Positions 10,028 to 19,687 of a DNA stretch of 64,000 nucleotides are shown here, one piece after another. Both the position numbers and the translations under genes were made by a program. Numbering within the stretch: position 1 is the first letter of the stretch; every line of letters begins with the position of its first letter. Source of the stretch: Actinobacillus lignieresii (lineage in GTDB: Bacteria; Pseudomonadota; Gammaproteobacteria; Enterobacterales; Pasteurellaceae); assembly GCF_900444945.1 (NCBI RefSeq), contig NZ_UFRM01000001.1:1188501-1252500 (forward strand), read 5' to 3'. The notes below the pieces were generated by a model. That model was not told the origin of the DNA, did not search any database, and saw nothing but the letters and a program-made list of their open reading frames with translations.

Positions 10028-11320
10028 CTATCCTTTATCTTCAGGCAAAATTAAATTGAGGATTAATGCCAGTAAAGAACCGACAGTAATACCCGAACCG
10101 AACACTTCTTTAAAGAAACTCGGTAATTTATCTAACAATTCGGGACGAGTGGTTACCGCTAAACCGCAACCGATTGAAATCGCAATAATCAAGCCGTTAC
10201 GTTTTGAGCGTTCCACTTTATCCAACATTTGAATACCGGCGGCAATAATCATCGCAAACATCATTAAACCCGCACCGCCTAACACAGGGCTAGGAATCGA
10301 AACGATTAACGCACCGAACCACGGGAATACGCCGGCTAATACCAATAATACACCCATAATGGTGACTACATAGCGACTTGCTACGCCGGTTAGGGAAATC
10401 ACCCCGATATTTTGCGCAAATGACGAGAACGGCGTAGTGGACATAATTGCCGCGAACGCGGAACCTAAGCCGTCACACAATACCCCGCCGCGTAAATGCT
10501 TACCGGTAATTTCGGTTTGAGTCGCATTGCCCAACGCTAAGAAGTTACCGCTTGATTCGACAATCGTCACCAAATAAGCGATCGACATCCCGATAATCCC
10601 TGAAATCGGGAACGCTAAACCGAAATGCAACGGCTGCGGAATCGCAAACGCATCCGCATTTTTCACCGCATCAAAGTTAATCCAACCTAATGCTAACGCC
10701 ACTACATAACCGACCATCATACCGATCACGATTGCCGCCGCCGAGAAAATACCTTTACCCCATTGCACTAAGATCACAACCAGTACCAGTACAAAAGTCG
10801 CCATTGCAAGGTTTGCCGGATCCGCATAATGCGGGTCACCTTTTTGACCGCCGGCGAACCAGTCCACCGCAACCGGAATTAAGCTCAAGCCGATCATCAT
10901 CACTACGACACCTGTCACCACAGGCGGGAATAATTTACGTACATACGGCATAAAGAAACTGCCGATAATCATCACTAACGAACCGACTAATGAGGCTCCC
11001 ATAATACCGGCAACACCGTGTTCGCTAAAACCAATCGCAAGCGCTGCCGCCACGAAAGTAAAGCTGGTTCCCATCACACTCGGTAAGCGCAAACCGATAG
11101 GACCGATACCTTGGCATTGAATAATCGTCACAATACCGGACACCAATAACGCCGCATTAACCAATACAATCGTATCGGGAGTCGGAAGTTTTAATACATT
11201 ACCGATAACCAACGGAACGGCGATAATGCCACCGAGCGCAGCCAATAGATGTTGTGCCGCTAAAAGAAGAGTTAAGCCGAAAGGCGGTTTGGAATCAACG
11301 GGATAACGTAAATTTTGCAT
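10028..11320 (-). CDS. NCS2 xanthine/uric-acid-type permease
   Basis: A 430-aa inner-membrane protein with about 12-14 hydrophobic segments. It belongs to the nucleobase-ascorbate transporter branch of NCS2: QHLLAALGGIIAVPL near the N-terminus and the family signature QNxGxxxxT(G) seen as QNIGVISLTG. This branch includes XanP, XanQ and UacT (xanthine, urate) as well as uracil carriers. The PurR operator just upstream (11374-11389) argues for a purine substrate. With the AzgA-type permease at 1448-2749, this gives the cell two purine-base importers under apparently common control. The exact substrate is not resolvable by eye. Confidence 0.85.
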   Translation of the reverse strand: MQNLRYPVDSKPPFGLTLLLAAQHLLAALGGIIAVPLVIGNVLKLPTPDTIVLVNAALLVSGIVTIIQCQGIGPIGLRLPSVMGTSFTFVAAALAIGFSEHGVAGIMGASLVGSLVMIIGSFFMPYVRKLFPPVVTGVVVMMIGLSLIPVAVDWFAGGQKGDPHYADPANLAMATFVLVLVVILVQWGKGIFSAAAIVIGMMVGYVVALALGWINFDAVKNADAFAIPQPLHFGLAFPISGIIGMSIAYLVTIVESSGNFLALGNATQTEITGKHLRGGVLCDGLGSAFAAIMSTTPFSSFAQNIGVISLTGVASRYVVTIMGVLLVLAGVFPWFGALIVSIPSPVLGGAGLMMFAMIIAAGIQMLDKVERSKRNGLIIAISIGCGLAVTTRPELLDKLPSFFKEVFGSGITVGSLLALILNLILPEDKG

Positions 11321-11373
11321 AAATGCCTCAAACTAAAAAAATTGGGGCGAATTATACGCTTTTACACCCTATT

Positions 11374-11389
11374 GCGCAAACGTTTGCGC
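11374..11389. promoter_or_regulatory. PurR operator before the xanthine-type permease
   Basis: GCGCAAACGTTTGCGC is a perfect 16-bp palindrome around the PurR core, about 55 bp upstream of the permease ATG on the minus strand. Confidence 0.85.
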
Positions 11390-11404
11390 CACAATGAGCA
11401 GTTA

Positions 11405-11452
11405 AAAAATAAGCGGTTGAATTTACAAATTTCTCTGTAAATTCAACCGCTT
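11405..11452 (-). terminator. Terminator of metK (uptake-signal-like inverted pair)
   Basis: Perfect 16-bp stem (11411-11426 with 11437-11452), 10-nt loop, then ATTTTTT on the minus strand. It lies just upstream of the permease operator. Confidence 0.8.
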
Positions 11453-11481
11453 TATATTAGTTAAACTATATCAACTTAACA

Positions 11482-12633
11482 TTATAAACCTGCACCGGTA
11501 CGTAATGCTTCCGCTTTATCCGTTTGTTCCCATGGGAAGTGTTCACGGCCGAAGTGACCGTAAGCCGCCGTTTCACGATAAATAGGTTGAATTAAATCTA
11601 ACATTTTGATTAAGCCGTACGGACGTAAATCAAAGTTTTGATAGATCAATTTCACTAATGTTTCATTTGAAACTTTACCCGTGCCGAAAGTTTCCACCAT
11701 GATTGATGTCGGATCCGCCACACCGATTGCGTAAGAAAGTTGGATTTCACAACGATCCGCTAAACCTGCCGCTACGATATTTTTCGCCACATAACGTGCT
11801 GCATATGCTGCCGAACGGTCCACTTTTGACGGGTCTTTACCGGAGAATGCACCGCCACCGTGACGAGCCGCACCGCCGTAAGTATCTACGATAATTTTAC
11901 GACCGGTTAAACCGCAGTCACCCATTGGGCCGCCAATCACAAAACGACCAGTCGGGTTAATGAAGTATTTAGTGTTTTGGCTTAACCATTCGCTTGGTAA
12001 TACCGGCTTGATGATTTCTTCCATCACACCTTCCACTAAATCTTTTTGTGAAACGTGTTCAGCGTGTTGAGTTGAAAGCACCACCGTATCAATCCCTACG
12101 ATTTTGTTATTTTCGTAAGCGAAGGTTAATTGGCTTTTCGCATCCGGACGTAACCAGTCTAATTTGCCCGATTTACGTACTTTTGCTTGTTGTTCCATTA
12201 AACGATGAGCGTATGTAATCGGTGCCGGCATTAATACATCGGTTTCATTGGTTGCATAACCGAACATAATACCTTGGTCGCCCGCACCTTGTTCTAACGG
12301 ATCCGCACGGTCAACACCTTGGTTAATATCCGGAGATTGTTTACCAATCGCATTTAATACCGCACAAGAATGCGCATCAAAGCCCATATCAGAATGGGTA
12401 TAGCCAATGTCGCAAATCACTTGACGGGTTAAGTTTTCGATATCCACCCATGCAGAAGTGGTGATTTCACCGCCGACTAACGCCATACCGGTTTTTACAT
12501 AAGTTTCACACGCCACACGTGCTTTCGGGTCTTGTTTTAAAATTTCATCTAACACCGCATCCGAGATTTGATCCGCAATTTTATCCGGATGTCCTTCCGA
12601 TACCGATTCTGAAGTAAATAAATTAATCGCCAT
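11482..12633 (-). CDS. metK: S-adenosylmethionine synthetase
   Basis: A 383-aa enzyme that makes S-adenosylmethionine from methionine and ATP. Motifs: [11 protein letters not shown] at the N-terminus, [10 protein letters not shown], and the P-loop-like [16 protein letters not shown]. Length matches E. coli MetK. It is divergent from a homocysteine S-methyltransferase gene. The shared 219-bp region holds a MetJ-type palindrome (12771-12780), consistent with repression when SAM is plentiful. Confidence 0.98.
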   Translation of the reverse strand: MAINLFTSESVSEGHPDKIADQISDAVLDEILKQDPKARVACETYVKTGMALVGGEITTSAWVDIENLTRQVICDIGYTHSDMGFDAHSCAVLNAIGKQSPDINQGVDRADPLEQGAGDQGIMFGYATNETDVLMPAPITYAHRLMEQQAKVRKSGKLDWLRPDAKSQLTFAYENNKIVGIDTVVLSTQHAEHVSQKDLVEGVMEEIIKPVLPSEWLSQNTKYFINPTGRFVIGGPMGDCGLTGRKIIVDTYGGAARHGGGAFSGKDPSKVDRSAAYAARYVAKNIVAAGLADRCEIQLSYAIGVADPTSIMVETFGTGKVSNETLVKLIYQNFDLRPYGLIKMLDLIQPIYRETAAYGHFGREHFPWEQTDKAEALRTGAGL

Positions 12634-12695
12634 TGTTATTATCCTTTGGTTATACCTTTATCATAGTTGAAGCTTTTGCTCCCTCAATCAAATTT

Positions 12696-12740
12696 ACAAG
12701 CGGTCAAAAATCACAAACTATTTGCAAAATTAGACCGCTT
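12696..12740. repeat. Inverted uptake-signal pair in a divergent promoter region
   Basis: ACAAGCGGTC begins at 12696 and GACCGCTT ends at 12740. Unlike most such pairs here, it sits between divergent genes (metK and the methyltransferase), where a terminator is not expected. Confidence 0.7.
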
Positions 12741-12770
12741 ATATTAAATTCTTTTGGAAGTTTTTCCATC

Positions 12771-12780
12771 TAGACGTCTA
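12771..12780. promoter_or_regulatory. MetJ box between metK and the methyltransferase
   Basis: TAGACGTCTA is a 10-bp palindrome containing a perfect met box (AGACGTCT, 12772-12779). The preceding 8 bases match the consensus at 4 of 8 positions, a plausible second half-site; the following 8 do not fit. Both flanking genes belong to methionine metabolism. Confidence 0.7.
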
Positions 12781-12852
12781 TAATATATTTTTTGAGCATC
12801 TAAAGCAAACTATTTTTCAACTTCACTTCTGAATGATTTTATAGGACAAAAT

Positions 12853-13746
12853 ATGACAATCACAATCCTAGACGGCGGTATGAGCCGTGAGTTAATGCGT
12901 TTGAACGCACCTTTTAAACAACCTGAATGGTCTGCGTTATCCCTTTATGAAAAACCGTCTGCGGTGCAACAAGTCCATGAAGATTTTATCGCTAATGGGG
13001 CGGAAGTGATTACAACCAATAGTTATGCGGTCGTGCCGTTCCATATTGGTGAACAACGTTTTAGTGCAGACGGCAAAATGCTTGCTGATTTAGCTGGGCG
13101 TTTAGCAAAGCAAGCGGTTAAAAATAGCGAAAAATCTGCAAAAATTGCCGGTTCGTTACCACCGATGTTCGGCTCTTACCGTGCCGATTTGATTCAGGTG
13201 GATCGCTTTGCCGAAATCGCTCAACCGATTATTGACGGGCTTGCACCTTATGTTGATATTTGGTTATGTGAAACACAAAGTGCGATTATCGAGCCGACTT
13301 CAATTAAGCCGTTATTACCGAAAGATAATCGCCCGCTTTGGGTTTCGTTTACTTTAATCGATGATGAGCCAACCATCGAGCCACAACTTCGCTCGGGCGA
13401 ATCTGTTGCGCAAGCAGTGGAAAAAATGGTGGAATTAGGCGTTAATGCGATTTTATTTAACTGCTGCCAGCCGGAAGTGATTGAGCAAGCACTAGCAATA
13501 ACCCAATCTATTCTAAAAGAAAAAAATGTGACACATATCCAAACCGGTGCGTATGCAAATGCGTTTGCTCCTCAACCGAAAGATGCAACCGCCAATGACG
13601 GTTTAGACGAAGTACGTAAAGATTTAGACCCTGAAGCCTATCTTGCGTGGGCGCAAAAATGGACGGCACAAGGCGCAACCATTGTCGGTGGCTGTTGCGG
13701 TATCGGGATCGAATACATCAACACACTAGCTAAAAATTTAAAATAA
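12853..13746 (+). CDS. mmuM: Homocysteine S-methyltransferase (MmuM-like)
   Basis: A 297-aa zinc-dependent methyltransferase that makes methionine from homocysteine, typically with S-methylmethionine or SAM as donor. The zinc cysteines appear as FNCC (204-205) and GGCC (281-282), and the N-terminal ILDGGMSREL matches the family. No S-methylmethionine permease is adjacent, so the donor is uncertain. The MetJ box about 75 bp upstream fits methionine-responsive control. ATAGGACAAAATATG supplies the ribosome site. A hairpin follows at 13753-13806. Confidence 0.88.
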   Translation: MTITILDGGMSRELMRLNAPFKQPEWSALSLYEKPSAVQQVHEDFIANGAEVITTNSYAVVPFHIGEQRFSADGKMLADLAGRLAKQAVKNSEKSAKIAGSLPPMFGSYRADLIQVDRFAEIAQPIIDGLAPYVDIWLCETQSAIIEPTSIKPLLPKDNRPLWVSFTLIDDEPTIEPQLRSGESVAQAVEKMVELGVNAILFNCCQPEVIEQALAITQSILKEKNVTHIQTGAYANAFAPQPKDATANDGLDEVRKDLDPEAYLAWAQKWTAQGATIVGGCCGIGIEYINTLAKNLK

Positions 13747-13752
13747 CCGAAT

Positions 13753-13806
13753 AAGCGGTCAAAATTGGCAAGTTTTTTGCAAAAAATCCGCAAAATTCGA
13801 CCGCTT
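13753..13806 (+). terminator. Uptake-signal hairpin after the methyltransferase gene
   Basis: AAGCGGTC (13753-13760) and GACCGCTT (13799-13806) form the base of a hairpin 12 bases after the gene's last codon. No T run is obvious, so this may be mainly an uptake signal. Confidence 0.5.
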
Positions 13807-13838
13807 GTATCAAATACAACATCAAAATAAGGGCAATT

Positions 13839-15254
13839 ATGTCAAACAAAAAAATTGGGTTACTTTCTTTAACTGCTCTGGTTCTCAGTTCGATGATTGG
13901 TTCCGGTATTTTCAGTCTGCCGCAAAATATGGCGGCGGTCGCCGGCGGTGAAGCGTTAATTCTCGGTTGGATCATTACGGGCATTGGGATTATTTTCCTC
14001 GGGCTTTCTTTCTTCTTTATTTCTCGCTTACGTCCGGATTTAGACGGCGGTATTTATACTTATGCACGTGAAGGCTTTGGCGATTTAGTCGGTTTCCTCT
14101 CTGCTTGGGGTTACTGGCTGTGTGCAACCATCGGAATTGTCGGCTATTTAGTGGTAGCGTTTGAGGGAATCGGTTCATTTACCGATACGGAATCGAATAT
14201 TATTTTCGGACAAGGCAATACGCTTGCTTCATTTATCGGCGCTTCAATTATCGTGTGGTTAGTTCACGCTTTAGTAGCTAGCGGTGTAAAAGAAGCGGCA
14301 ACGGTAAACTTGATTGCAACTTTTGTGAAAGTATTTCCGCTCGTGTTATTTATCGGTTTAGCAATTTGGTATTTCAAAGGCGAAACGTTTAACCAAGATT
14401 TACAAGGTACAGCATTAAATAACAGTGTGTCGGAACAGGTGAAAAACACGATGTTGATTACCCTTTGGGTATTTACCGGTGTGGAAGGTGCTTCTGTGTT
14501 ATCCGCTCACGCTAAAAAGAAAAGTGATGTGGGTTTGGCGACCGTACTTGGGATTCTGATCGCATTAGTTTTATATATTGCAATTACCGTGCTTTCACTC
14601 GGCATTTTACCGCGTGAAACCATTGCGGAGATGTCAAACCCGTCAATGGCAGGTTTATTAGAAACAATGATCGGTTCAAGCGGTAAGATTTTAATTACTT
14701 TTTGCTTAATCGTGTCGGTGCTTGCTTCTTATGTAAGCTGGACAATGTATTCGGCGGAAGTACCTTATCGCGGTGCCAAAAACGGTGCATTTCCGAAAAT
14801 TTTAGATAAATTGAATGCGAATGAAGTACCGATTAATTCACTTTGGTTTACCGGTTTTGTGGTGCAATTCTGTTTATTCCTTGTGTTATTAACCGGTAAA
14901 AGCTACAACGCTTTATTATTAATTTCGACTTCAATGATCCTTGTGCCTTATTTCTTAATCGGTGCATATTTATTGAAGTTATCATTCCAACAAAATTCAG
15001 CGTGGTATATCAAACTGACCGGTTTTATCGCTTCGATTTACGGCTTATGGATTGTTTATGCAGCGGGGTTGGATTACTTGTTATTATCGGTATTGCTTTA
15101 TGTACCGGGTATCGGTTTATTCCTTTATTCACGCTATCAACATCAAGGCAAAACCTTAAATTTAACCGCCTTTGAAAAAATCTTATTAATTTTAATCGGA
15201 CTATTATTTATCTGGGCGGTTTACAACAGTTTTACCAATGTTGATTGGAGCTAA
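13839..15254 (+). CDS. APA-family basic amino-acid antiporter, copy 1
   Basis: A 471-aa inner-membrane transporter with about 12 spans. The start (LSLTALVLSSMIGSGIFSLP) carries the GSGIF substrate-binding motif of the APC superfamily, and the whole protein matches the basic amino-acid/polyamine antiporter group (ArcD, arginine-ornithine type). The closely related copy 2 follows 94 bases later. A histidine/histamine or lysine exchanger is also possible, because these branches are hard to separate by eye. The neighbouring argE hints at arginine/ornithine. AAGGGCAATT precedes ATG 13839. Confidence 0.85.
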   Translation: MSNKKIGLLSLTALVLSSMIGSGIFSLPQNMAAVAGGEALILGWIITGIGIIFLGLSFFFISRLRPDLDGGIYTYAREGFGDLVGFLSAWGYWLCATIGIVGYLVVAFEGIGSFTDTESNIIFGQGNTLASFIGASIIVWLVHALVASGVKEAATVNLIATFVKVFPLVLFIGLAIWYFKGETFNQDLQGTALNNSVSEQVKNTMLITLWVFTGVEGASVLSAHAKKKSDVGLATVLGILIALVLYIAITVLSLGILPRETIAEMSNPSMAGLLETMIGSSGKILITFCLIVSVLASYVSWTMYSAEVPYRGAKNGAFPKILDKLNANEVPINSLWFTGFVVQFCLFLVLLTGKSYNALLLISTSMILVPYFLIGAYLLKLSFQQNSAWYIKLTGFIASIYGLWIVYAAGLDYLLLSVLLYVPGIGLFLYSRYQHQGKTLNLTAFEKILLILIGLLFIWAVYNSFTNVDWS

Positions 15255-15263
15255 AAATCTCAG

Positions 15264-15297
15264 TCCTCTCATGTTTCGGCATTAGAGGATTTTTTAT
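15264..15297 (+). terminator. Terminator between the two antiporters
   Basis: TCCTCT/AGAGGA stem (15264-15269 with 15284-15289) followed by seven T. It suggests separate transcription of copy 2, or partial read-through. Confidence 0.65.
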
Positions 15298-15348
15298 TTT
15301 TATGCTAAATTATGCGGTTTGTTTGAATAACAATTATAAGGGCATTCT

Positions 15349-16755
15349 ATGTCAAAAGGCAAAATCGGTCTTTTCTCTTTAACCGCATTAGTACTTAGCT
15401 CGATGATCGGTTCCGGTATTTTTAGCCTTCCGCAAAATATGGCGGAGGTTGCCGGTGCCGAGGCATTACTCAGCGGTTGGCTTATTACCGGTATCGGTAT
15501 TATTTTCTTAGGTCTATCTTTCTTTTTTCTTTCACGCATCAAACCGGAATTGGAGGGCGGCGTCTATACTTACGCTCGCGAAGGCTTCGGCGATTTGGTC
15601 GGCGGATTATCCGCTTGGGGCTATTGGCTCTGTACCGCTATCGGCAGTGTCGGCTACCTAGTGGTTGCCTTTGAAGGACTGGGCGCATTTGTTGATAGTG
15701 AAAATCATACGATTTTCGGACAAGGTAATACGTTAGCCGCTATTTTGGGAGCTTCAGTTATTGTTTGGGCTGTACATTATCTGATTGCACGAGGTATTCG
15801 TGAAGCGGCGTATGTAAACCTGATCGCAACTATCGTAAAAACCTTACCGCTCTTTTTATTTATCGGCTTAGCCGTTTGGTTTTTCTCACCGGAGCAATTC
15901 GTACAGGATTTTAGCGGCGTTAAACTCGGCACAACCCAATTAGAACAAGTAAAAGGCACAATGTTGATTACCCTTTGGGTGTTTGTCGGAGTGGAAGGGG
16001 CTTCCGTACTCTCCGCTCATGCCAAAAAGAAAAGCGATGTCGGCTTAGCCACCATTTTAGGTATTCTGATTACCCTGGTGCTATATGTGGCGATTACCGT
16101 ACTTTCCCTCGGCATTTTGCCTCGTGAAGTGATTGCCGAAATGCCGAATCCCTCTATGGCAGGGTTAATGGAACAGATGATTGGTACAAGCGGTAAGATT
16201 ATTATTACTTTCTGCTTGATTGTCTCGGTATTGGCTTCCTATATGAGTTGGACGATGTTTTCATCGGAAATCCCTTACCAAGCGGCGAAAACCAAAGTTT
16301 TCCCGAAATTATTAAATCGCACCAATATTAACGGCACACCGATTGCCGGTTTATGGCTAACCAATATCACGATTCAAATTAGTCTGTTGCTCGTATTATT
16401 TACCGGCAAAGGTTACAGTATGCTGATTCAGCTTTCGACTACAATGATTCTGGTACCTTATTTCTTAGTCGGCGCTTATTTATTCAAAGTCGCAATGAAA
16501 CAAAACGAAGGGTGGTATATCAAACTGACCGGTGCGATGGCGTCCGTTTACGGTTTATGGATTGTCTATGCGGCGGGATTAGATTATTCATTGCTCTCCG
16601 TCGTACTATACGTACCGGGGCTTGCTCTGTTTTTCTATTCTCGTAAACAAAACGGCGAAAACATCAATTTAACTCGCTTTGAAAAAAGTTTATTAGCGGT
16701 GATTAGTGTGCTTTTTATCGAAGCGGTTTATACTCTGTTCACCAATTCATTCTAG
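15349..16755 (+). CDS. APA-family basic amino-acid antiporter, copy 2
   Basis: A 468-aa paralogue of the preceding gene, identical at well over half of positions by eye (for example the GVEGASVLSAHAKKKSDVGLAT region). It has about 12 membrane spans and the GSGIF motif. The ribosome-binding leader (ATAAGGGCATTCT) also resembles that of copy 1, so the tandem duplication included the start region. It heads a tight run with an unknown membrane protein (9-bp gap) and argE (14-bp gap). The two copies may differ in substrate or expression; nothing in the sequence decides this. Confidence 0.85.
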   Translation: MSKGKIGLFSLTALVLSSMIGSGIFSLPQNMAEVAGAEALLSGWLITGIGIIFLGLSFFFLSRIKPELEGGVYTYAREGFGDLVGGLSAWGYWLCTAIGSVGYLVVAFEGLGAFVDSENHTIFGQGNTLAAILGASVIVWAVHYLIARGIREAAYVNLIATIVKTLPLFLFIGLAVWFFSPEQFVQDFSGVKLGTTQLEQVKGTMLITLWVFVGVEGASVLSAHAKKKSDVGLATILGILITLVLYVAITVLSLGILPREVIAEMPNPSMAGLMEQMIGTSGKIIITFCLIVSVLASYMSWTMFSSEIPYQAAKTKVFPKLLNRTNINGTPIAGLWLTNITIQISLLLVLFTGKGYSMLIQLSTTMILVPYFLVGAYLFKVAMKQNEGWYIKLTGAMASVYGLWIVYAAGLDYSLLSVVLYVPGLALFFYSRKQNGENINLTRFEKSLLAVISVLFIEAVYTLFTNSF

Positions 16756-16763
16756 GGCAAAAT

Positions 16764-17543
16764 ATGAAAACAACATTGTTCAAGCAAGCGGTCGCTTTTC
16801 TACGGATTTTTGCCAATAAAGTGCTTGAAGTTTCTCACCAATTACAGCATTTTTTTGCGAACGGTTCTTTCGGAATCGCCGTTTATCCGTTGCTGATGCA
16901 TCCGATTATTCGGGGAAGTACGCGCTTTATTGTGATTCTATTAGCCGTTTTGCTGTCATTTATCGGCGTGTTTTATACACTCGCCGAGTTTGTTTCGGCG
17001 TTATTTAGCGAATCTTCGTTGATAACCTATGCCAGACATACCGTTTTAGAATTACTAATCCCGCTTGGTTCGGTAATTGACGGCAAAACCAATAATTTTT
17101 CGCCGTTATATCAAGTCATGGATGCAGTATTCAGTCTGCAAGGGTTATGTTTTGCGGTTGCTTATCTTGCAGTAATCTTACAGCTCTCTCGCCGTAAGTA
17201 TTGGTTGTTGGCGTTAATTTTTGCCACATTCTTTACTATCGGTATGAGCTTGATTCCGTCATCTCAAGCGAAAATAACCGCCGGCGGATTACAAAATTTA
17301 GGTGCAAGTCTTACTTATTTATTCGGTAATTTGGCAATTGTTATGGCGGGAATTGATATTGTTAAACCGCAACTTGTTTGGCTGCGCCGTTTTAGTATTC
17401 AAGCCGGTCTAATCGGCGTACTTTGCGTATTGATCACGATCTTTTTTCCAAATATGCTGACACCGATACTTGAACGAGTGGCCATCTATGCAATTATGAT
17501 TTGGGAAATCCTAGCCGGTCTAGCAATGTTAAAACGTAAATAA
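16764..17543 (+). CDS. Multi-spanning inner-membrane protein of unknown function
   Basis: A 259-aa protein with about five to six hydrophobic segments (roughly 50-77, 92-100, 115-138, 143-160, 178-196, 208-228 and 235-253) and a basic end (LKRK). I do not recognise the family; a DUF998-like topology is possible but not shown. The gene begins 9 bases after antiporter copy 2 and ends 14 bases before argE, so it is almost certainly co-transcribed with them. Its opening codons contain a near-complete uptake signal (AAGCAAGCGGTCGC), a rare case of the element inside coding sequence. Confidence 0.75.
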   Translation: MKTTLFKQAVAFLRIFANKVLEVSHQLQHFFANGSFGIAVYPLLMHPIIRGSTRFIVILLAVLLSFIGVFYTLAEFVSALFSESSLITYARHTVLELLIPLGSVIDGKTNNFSPLYQVMDAVFSLQGLCFAVAYLAVILQLSRRKYWLLALIFATFFTIGMSLIPSSQAKITAGGLQNLGASLTYLFGNLAIVMAGIDIVKPQLVWLRRFSIQAGLIGVLCVLITIFFPNMLTPILERVAIYAIMIWEILAGLAMLKRK

Positions 17544-17556
17544 AAGAGAAAATATT

Positions 17557-18699
17557 ATGGCAAACACAAAGTTTATCGAACGTTACCGCAATTTAATTGC
17601 ACTGCCGACGATTTCCAGTTTAGAAGCGGCGGAAGATCAATCCAATAAGCAACTTATCGAATTACTGGCGACATGGCTTGCCGATTTCGGCTTTAAAACC
17701 GAGATTATCCGAGTGGAAGGCAGTCGTGATAAATATAATTTATTAGCCACTTACGGTGAGGGTGAAGGCGGTTTATTATTAGCCGGACATACCGACACCG
17801 TGCCGTTTGACGAAGGTAAATGGACTTTCAACCCGTTCGCATTAACCGAACAAGACGGCAAATTCTACGGTTTAGGCACTGCGGATATGAAAGGCTTTTT
17901 TGCTTTTATTGTCGATGTGCTTAACCAAATTGATTTAAACAAATTAACCAAACCGTTACGTATTCTCGCTACAGCAGATGAAGAAACCACCATGCTTGGT
18001 GCGAGAACCTTCGCTCAACATACGCATATTCGCCCTGATTGTGCGATTATCGGCGAGCCGACTTCTTTAAAACCGATTCGTGCGCATAAAGGGCACGTCG
18101 GCGAAGCGGTCAGAATTACCGGCAAAAGTGGGCACTCCAGCGATCCGGATCGTGGTATTAATGCGATTGAATTAATGCACCAAGCGACCGGTTATCTGAT
18201 GAATATGCGTAATCAGTTACGTGACAAATATCATAATGATCTGTTTAAAGTGCCATATCCGACAATGAACTTTGGTAATATTCACGGCGGCGATGCAATT
18301 AACCGTATTTGTGCGTGTTGTGAATTGCAATTCGATATGCGTCCGTTGCCAAATCTGCCGGTGGAAGATTTATATGCGATGGTCAATGAGAATCTAAAAC
18401 CAATGTTAGAACAATACGGCGATCTGATTGAGATTCGTCATTTACATGATGGAATCCCCGGCTATGAGTGTGAACATTCCGCACAAGTAGTACAAGTGGT
18501 TGAAAAACTGTTAGGCGAAAAATGCGATGCGGTAAACTATTGTACCGAAGCACCGTTTATTCAACAGCTCTGCCCGACACTTGTTTTAGGTCCGGGTTCT
18601 ATCGAACAAGCACACCAGCCGGATGAATTTTTAGAAACAAAATTTATTGAGCCGACTCGTGAATTGCTCACTAAAATGATCCTACATTTTTGTGCTTAA
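17557..18699 (+). CDS. argE: Acetylornithine deacetylase
   Basis: A 380-aa M20-family zinc hydrolase that removes acetate from N-acetylornithine to give ornithine in arginine synthesis. Metal and catalytic residues are present in order: His78 and Asp80 (AGHTDTVP), Asp110 (GTADMKG), Glu142-Glu143 (ADEETT), Glu167 (GEPTS) and His353 (QAHQPDE). It is the last gene of the antiporter run, which links amino-acid exchange to ornithine or arginine metabolism. No ArgR box was recognised. A bidirectional terminator follows. Confidence 0.93.
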   Translation: MANTKFIERYRNLIALPTISSLEAAEDQSNKQLIELLATWLADFGFKTEIIRVEGSRDKYNLLATYGEGEGGLLLAGHTDTVPFDEGKWTFNPFALTEQDGKFYGLGTADMKGFFAFIVDVLNQIDLNKLTKPLRILATADEETTMLGARTFAQHTHIRPDCAIIGEPTSLKPIRAHKGHVGEAVRITGKSGHSSDPDRGINAIELMHQATGYLMNMRNQLRDKYHNDLFKVPYPTMNFGNIHGGDAINRICACCELQFDMRPLPNLPVEDLYAMVNENLKPMLEQYGDLIEIRHLHDGIPGYECEHSAQVVQVVEKLLGEKCDAVNYCTEAPFIQQLCPTLVLGPGSIEQAHQPDEFLETKFIEPTRELLTKMILHFCA

Positions 18700-18733
18700 C
18701 AAGCGGTCGTTTTTCAAGGATTTTTTACAACAA

Positions 18734-18760
18734 AAAGGGAGCGATTAACGCTCCCTTTCT
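18734..18760. terminator. Bidirectional terminator between argE and ompW
   Basis: Perfect 10-bp stem AAAGGGAGCG/CGCTCCCTTT (18734-18743 with 18749-18758) with a 5-nt loop between convergent genes. A-rich and T-rich flanks suit both directions. Confidence 0.85.
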
Positions 18761-18779
18761 CATAACAGTTTCAAAATAC

Positions 18780-19427
18780 TTAGAATTTGTAGCTAATACC
18801 TGAGAATAATACAACAGGATCTAAAGTAATCGGTGTACTTACATGGCCTAATCCCGGAACATCATAATCGGCAGTAGTTTTAATACGTGTGTACCAAGCT
18901 GCCGCATTGAATGATAGATTATCCGTTAATTTCACATCAACACCTAAATTCGCAATCGGTGCGACGGAATGTTTTTTAACACGTAAGTTTTGTACTAATT
19001 GCGGTTTTAAACTTTCAGCACTGAAAAAGCGAGTATAGTTTAAACCGGCACCAACGTATGGACGAACTGTCGCATTAGAATCAAAGAAATAATATTGTAA
19101 GTAAAGGCTCGGCGGAAGATGTTTTACTTTTGCCACTTCGCCTAAATCTGTTGCACCTAACTTACCGGTGATTTTGTGAGAAAACGGTGTTGCCGCTAAT
19201 AATTCAAGACCTAAATTATCACTTAACATATAGGTACCGGTTAAACCAAGCTGAATATTATTATTTACATCTAAGTTTACGTCCGCTCCTGTTTGATAAT
19301 CAGAACTTGAATTTGCAATCACACCGATCGCACCGGCACGGAAAATCACATCGCCCGCTTGATGTGCCATTGCCGAACCCGCTAATAACGCACCGCCTAA
19401 TACTGCCGCTAATACTGCTTTTTTCAT
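18780..19427 (-). CDS. ompW: OmpW-family outer-membrane beta-barrel protein
   Basis: A 215-aa outer-membrane protein. It has a signal peptide (MKKAVLAAVLGGALLAGSAMA, cut before His22), alternating beta-strand sequence, PSLYLQYYF and YVGAGLNYTRFF blocks typical of OmpW, and the terminal Phe needed for barrel assembly. OmpW forms an 8-stranded barrel with a narrow hydrophobic channel and in enterobacteria responds to oxygen and carbon source. The CRP-like palindrome at 19574-19589, about 150 bp upstream, may act on this gene. Confidence 0.92.
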   Translation of the reverse strand: MKKAVLAAVLGGALLAGSAMAHQAGDVIFRAGAIGVIANSSSDYQTGADVNLDVNNNIQLGLTGTYMLSDNLGLELLAATPFSHKITGKLGATDLGEVAKVKHLPPSLYLQYYFFDSNATVRPYVGAGLNYTRFFSAESLKPQLVQNLRVKKHSVAPIANLGVDVKLTDNLSFNAAAWYTRIKTTADYDVPGLGHVSTPITLDPVVLFSGISYKF

Positions 19428-19573
19428 TTTGACCTCTTAATATTTTCTTAAAAATAAAAAAGTAACCAATTAGTTACGTTAATAACATTCTAAGAACAAT
19501 TCAGCTAACTTTTATTGACAAGAATCAAATATACGCCATTTTTATACCTAAAATGGGGTACCAACTTATTTTT

Positions 19574-19589
19574 TGTGATCTTTTTCACA
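19574..19589. promoter_or_regulatory. CRP box between ompW and clpB
   Basis: TGTGATCTTTTTCACA matches TGTGA-N6-TCACA exactly. A TATATT element on the minus strand would place the box near -61 for ompW. It also lies just upstream of the heat-shock-like clpB promoter. Which gene it controls is inferred. Confidence 0.7.
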
Positions 19590-19595
19590 TTTTTA

Positions 19596-19623
19596 CTTGA
19601 AATAATCTTGACTAGCTCCATTT
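19596..19623 (+). promoter_or_regulatory. Sigma-32 (heat-shock) type promoter of clpB
   Basis: CTTGAAA (19596-19602), 13-bp spacer, CTCCATTT (19616-19623). These fit the heat-shock sigma-32 consensus CTTGAAA-N(13-17)-CCCCATNT at 7/7 and 7/8 positions, about 65 bp before the clpB start. Confidence 0.7.
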
Positions 19624-19687
19624 ATTAAAACGTTGAAGCGGTATAAATTCTGCTCGATACAGATTAATGAAATTTAGGAGTAAAAAT

